Source of the DNA: Clostridia bacterium
GTDB lineage: Bacteria > Bacillota_A > Clostridia > Oscillospirales > CAG-272
Direction of reading: 5' to 3'
Assembly (NCBI GenBank): GCA_017395725.1
Contig: JAFQOB010000321.1
Coordinates: 1 to 8,423, forward strand
DNA: 8,423 nucleotides
Under the pieces are notes generated by a model. That model saw only the letters and a program-made list of their open reading frames with translations. It made no database searches and was not told the DNA's origin. Position 1 is the stretch's first letter, and each line of letters opens with the position of its first letter. A program made the position numbers and the translations under genes. This document shows positions 6,932-8,423 of the stretch, piece by piece.

Positions 6932-7008
6932 TGGTCGAGATGACAAGATTCGAACTTGCGACCTCTGCGTCCCGAACGCAGCGCTCTACCAAACTGAGCC
7001 ACATCTCG
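6932..7008 (-). tRNA. tRNA-Pro(CGG)
   Basis: A complete 77-nt cloverleaf on minus: acceptor CGAGATG/CATCTCG, D arm GCTC/GAGC, anticodon stem CTGCG/CGCAG with loop TTCGGGA (anticodon CGG at 6974-6972), T arm GCAAG-TTCGAAT-CTTGT with one G-U pair, discriminator A, and an encoded CCA (6934-6932). The C1-G72 first pair and G37 next to the anticodon are the known marks of bacterial proline tRNAs. It reads CCG codons. The gene stands alone with its own promoter and terminator. Confidence 0.97.
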
Positions 7009-7028
7009 TAGTATTATCACACCACGAT

Positions 7029-7057
7029 ATTTTATCAAAATAATAGTCTTTTGTCAA
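7029..7057 (-). promoter_or_regulatory. Promoter of tRNA-Pro
   Basis: On minus, a consensus TTGACA (7057-7052) and TAAAAT (7034-7029) are separated by 17 bases. The predicted start near 7022 gives a 5' leader of about 14 nt before the tRNA. Confidence 0.9.
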
Positions 7058-7077
7058 TAGCTTTAACAAAAGTCCCC

Positions 7078-7133
7078 AAAAAAACAAACAACCCTTGACT
7101 GCTCCATCTCATATCGTTTTGCAGTCAAGGGTT
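7078..7133 (-). terminator. Rho-independent terminator of the minus-strand RNA unit
   Basis: A 13-bp perfect stem, AACCCTTGACTGC (read on minus, 7133-7121) with GCAGTCAAGGGTT (7102-7090), has an 18-base loop and is followed on minus by GTTTGTTTTTTT (7089-7078). Read on plus, the stem is followed only by ATTTCTG, so it works for minus-strand transcripts. No protein gene lies upstream of it on that strand within the window. Confidence 0.92.
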
Positions 7134-7492
7134 ATTTCTGTTCACTCTTGATATCTAACATCAATTTAACCTCTCTTTCTTAGATTTTACGCAACCGACA
7201 TTTTACTAATCTCCCCCGAAATTCTTCTCACAGCTCTTAATCATTTCAATTGCTCCTAAAAGCGAGCACACTTTCTTCGGTTCATTCGGTTGTTTCTTTG
7301 CGGTTGCTTTTTTGGGTTCTACAAAAACTTAAAACATCTTCTGTTCTGACTGATTTTTTGACTAAACGTTATTTGAAAACCTTTTACCTTCACTTTCTAT
7401 ATAAACGGCTTTACTTTTTAACCCCTTAGTCTCCCGCCTTCAAAAGACTTCGGTTTTTGTTTACTTGTACATTGGACTCACCCTTTCTTCGC
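7078..7492 (-). ncRNA. Candidate noncoding RNA, about 410 nt, unrecognised class
   Basis: This minus-strand stretch is bounded by a near-consensus promoter (7525-7497) and a strong terminator (7133-7078) but has no believable protein gene. Its longest frame is broken by four stops. I see several possible helices: GCAACCG (7307-7301) with CGGTTGC (7197-7191), TGCTC/GAGCA (7268-7264 with 7255-7251), GAAAT/ATTTC (7247-7243 with 7222-7218), AGTCT/AGACT (7449-7445 with 7432-7428), and GACTAA/TTAGTC (7431-7426 with 7366-7361). The RNA is purine-rich, with repeated G-rich blocks (AAGGGTG, GGCGGGAG, AAGGGG, AGGAG, GGGGGAG, GAGAGG). I looked for the conserved motifs of RNase P RNA (GAGGAAAGTCC), tmRNA (tRNA-like CCA end) and SRP RNA and did not find them; it does not look like 6S RNA either. 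It could instead be the remains of a decayed gene still carrying its promoter and terminator. A functional RNA is inference. Confidence 0.6.
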
Positions 7493-7496
7493 TTAT

Positions 7497-7525
7497 ATGA
7501 TAACATATTTACAACCGTTTTGCAA
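7497..7525 (-). promoter_or_regulatory. Promoter of the minus-strand RNA unit
   Basis: On minus, TTGCAA (7525-7520) and TATCAT (7502-7497) are 17 bases apart. Transcription should begin near 7492-7490. It is divergent from the promoter at 7611-7639. Confidence 0.72.
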
Positions 7526-7610
7526 TTCGCATATTATACAAACTTCACTAATATTTTTTATTCACATAGCAGATTTTATGCAACTTCACCTATAAATTTG
7601 TTAAAAGCGG

Positions 7611-7639
7611 TTGACAGTAACAAATATATGTGTTATACT
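7611..7639 (+). promoter_or_regulatory. Promoter of a short plus-strand RNA unit
   Basis: A consensus TTGACA (7611-7616), a 17-base spacer and TATACT (7634-7639) make one of the strongest promoters in the window. No plus-strand protein gene starts between it and the terminator at 7723-7771. Confidence 0.85.
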
Positions 7640-7645
7640 GTATAT

Positions 7646-7771
7646 GTTGTTGCACAAAGTGTAATGCAACTTATTAAAGTTTGATTAAAAATTTTCTTTC
7701 TTCATATTTACGCTCCTTTAGTAAAAATAAAACCTGTATTGTTTTCTTCGGCAGTACAGGTTTTATTTTTT
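7646..7771 (+). ncRNA. Candidate small RNA, about 125 nt, with anti-Shine-Dalgarno-like segment
   Basis: The unit runs from a consensus promoter to a strong terminator, with no start codon backed by a ribosome site in between. Near the predicted 5' end, GTTGCA (7649-7654) pairs with TGCAAC (7665-7670) around a 10-base loop. The middle is A/T-rich and probably single-stranded, and holds CTCCTTTA at 7713-7720. This is the complement of the strong ribosome site TAAAGGAG, just ahead of the terminator stem. An exposed pyrimidine-rich anti-Shine-Dalgarno stretch between a 5' hairpin and a terminator is a known layout of trans-acting sRNAs in Firmicutes. Targets cannot be read from this window. It could also be a premature, attenuated leader of the MFS gene, but that gene has its own promoter at 7782-7810. 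Confidence 0.58.
7723..7771. terminator. Strong terminator, usable from both strands
   Basis: A 16-bp perfect stem, AAAAATAAAACCTGTA (7723-7738) with TACAGGTTTTATTTTT (7755-7770), has a 16-base loop and a T run at 7765-7771. The complementary A run gives a T-rich tail (TTTTATTTTTAC) on minus too. It ends the short plus-strand RNA and insulates the MFS promoter just downstream. Confidence 0.9.
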
Positions 7772-7781
7772 GTGATTATTA

Positions 7782-7810
7782 TTGAAAATAAAATTTTTAT
7801 GTGATATAAT
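7782..7810 (+). promoter_or_regulatory. Promoter of the MFS transporter gene
   Basis: TTGAAA (7782-7787), a 17-base spacer and a consensus TATAAT (7805-7810). The predicted start near 7817 is directly next to the GAAGGA ribosome site (7818-7823), so the leader is only about 16 nt. Confidence 0.88.
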
Positions 7811-7832
7811 GTCCCCCGAAGGACGTGATTGC

Positions 7833-8423
7833 ATGGCACCAAACCATAAGCTGTTAAAACCGGCGTGTTATATGGGTAATACAACAATGGCGATAGTATC
7901 GGCACTGTCACCCATACTTTTTTTAACCTTTCACAATATGTACGGAATAAGCTATTCTCTTCTCGGTACACTTGTGTTAATAAACTTTTTTACACAGCTG
8001 ACGGTTGATTTAATTTTTTCATTTTTCTCCCATTTGTTTAATATAGAGAAAACCGTTAGGATTATGCCTATATTATCCATAGTAGGCTTTGCCATATACG
8101 CTATATATCCTTACATATTCCCCAACAGCGTATATATCGGCTTATGTATAGGAACGGTAATATTCTCTGCATCAAGCGGTTTGGCTGAGGTACTTTTAAG
8201 CCCGATTATAGCGGCAATACCCTCTGACGACCCGGACAGAGAGATGAGTAAGCTTCACTCGGTATTTGCGTGGGGACTTGTGGGCGTTTCGATTTTCAGT
8301 ACCCTTTACATATTTATATTCGGTGGTGAAAATTGGCAGTATTTATCGCTTATTCTTACAATAATACCCATATTGTGTACAATATTCTTTTCCCTTTCTG
8401 ATATTCCCCACATTGACACCCCA
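7833..8423 (+). CDS. MFS transporter, N-terminal 197 residues (runs off the window)
   Basis: The ATG at 7833 follows GAAGGA (7818-7823) with 9 bases of spacing. The frame is open to the window end with no stop. The product is very hydrophobic, with about six membrane segments in view (near residues 8-33, 40-68, 75-93, 99-130, 140-164 and 168-188), which is the first half of a 12-helix Major Facilitator protein of about 400 residues. Recognisable blocks are the charge-poor helix-1 start PACYMGN, LLGTLVLINFFTQLTVDL (43-60), the helix-4 SASSGLAEVLLSPIIAAIP (112-130) and MSKLHSVFAWG (138-148). The last two resemble a group of Clostridial MFS proteins related to the fucose/sugar permease type. The substrate is not evident. 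The gene has its own promoter with a very short leader and is shielded from upstream transcription by the terminator at 7723-7771. Confidence 0.88.
   Translation, partial: MAPNHKLLKPACYMGNTTMAIVSALSPILFLTFHNMYGISYSLLGTLVLINFFTQLTVDLIFSFFSHLFNIEKTVRIMPILSIVGFAIYAIYPYIFPNSVYIGLCIGTVIFSASSGLAEVLLSPIIAAIPSDDPDREMSKLHSVFAWGLVGVSIFSTLYIFIFGGENWQYLSLILTIIPILCTIFFSLSDIPHIDTP

Noticed and set aside
7078..7492. RNase P, tmRNA, SRP or 6S RNA
   Set aside because: The hallmark motifs of RNase P, tmRNA and SRP RNA are absent by eye, and it does not resemble 6S RNA in size or sequence; an Rfam search is needed to be sure.
7457..7684. Plus-strand frame of 75 codons
   Set aside because: It runs across two promoters (7497-7525 minus, 7611-7639 plus), has no ribosome site, and its composition is that of random AT-rich DNA.
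7688..7722. Minus-strand AAAGGAG followed by ATG and a 6-residue frame (MKKENF)
   Set aside because: The site is the complement of the sRNA's CTCCTTTA, no minus promoter was found for it, and the peptide is too short to support.
7708..7971. Minus-strand frame of 87 codons
   Set aside because: It lies across the terminator and the MFS promoter and start, antisense to the MFS gene.
1..8423. CRISPR array, prophage, toxin-antitoxin or defence system
   Set aside because: No regularly spaced repeats, integrase, phage structural or nuclease genes are visible on either strand.

Overview
The window looks like the chromosome of a low-GC Gram-positive anaerobe of the class Clostridia, probably a gut Oscillospiraceae/Lachnospiraceae-type bacterium. 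The reasons are AT-rich DNA, near-consensus sigma-A promoters with exact 17-nt spacers, GGTGG/AGGA ribosome binding sites, an ECF vitamin-type transporter, a DUF3842 gene, large multidomain GGDEF/EAL proteins, and a palindromic intergenic repeat of the CCTCATCCGTC...ACCTTCTCC type. The taxonomic reading is inference.

Left part (1-4268, plus strand): the tail of one EAL-domain (cyclic-di-GMP phosphodiesterase) gene ends in a strong terminator. A new promoter then drives a 1248-residue membrane protein with the order TM, Cache-like sensor, TM, HAMP, intact GGDEF, PAS-like, degenerate GGDEF, intact EAL, PAS-like. Both are c-di-GMP turnover proteins. A hairpin at 4240-4268 probably ends transcription from both sides.

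Middle (4269-6855): a 246-bp palindromic MITE-like repeat separates the plus-strand gene from a minus-strand operon. That operon has an ECF transporter S component followed, with an ATGA stop/start overlap, by a protein that joins an unrecognised N-terminal domain to a uridine-kinase-like P-loop domain. It has its own promoter and a roughly 140-nt structured leader. The simplest reading is uptake of a small nucleoside- or vitamin-like molecule and its trapping by phosphorylation, with substrate unknown. Upstream on the same strand is a DUF3842 gene whose stop codon lies inside the operon's -35 box.

Right part (6871-7771): a tRNA-Pro(CGG) unit with its own promoter and terminator, then about 700 bp with no convincing protein gene but two divergent promoter-to-terminator units. 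One is a minus-strand unit of about 410 nt. The other is a plus-strand unit of about 125 nt that carries an anti-Shine-Dalgarno-like segment. These two candidate RNA genes are the most interesting part of the window.

From 7782 a plus-strand promoter with a very short leader drives an MFS transporter gene that runs off the window.
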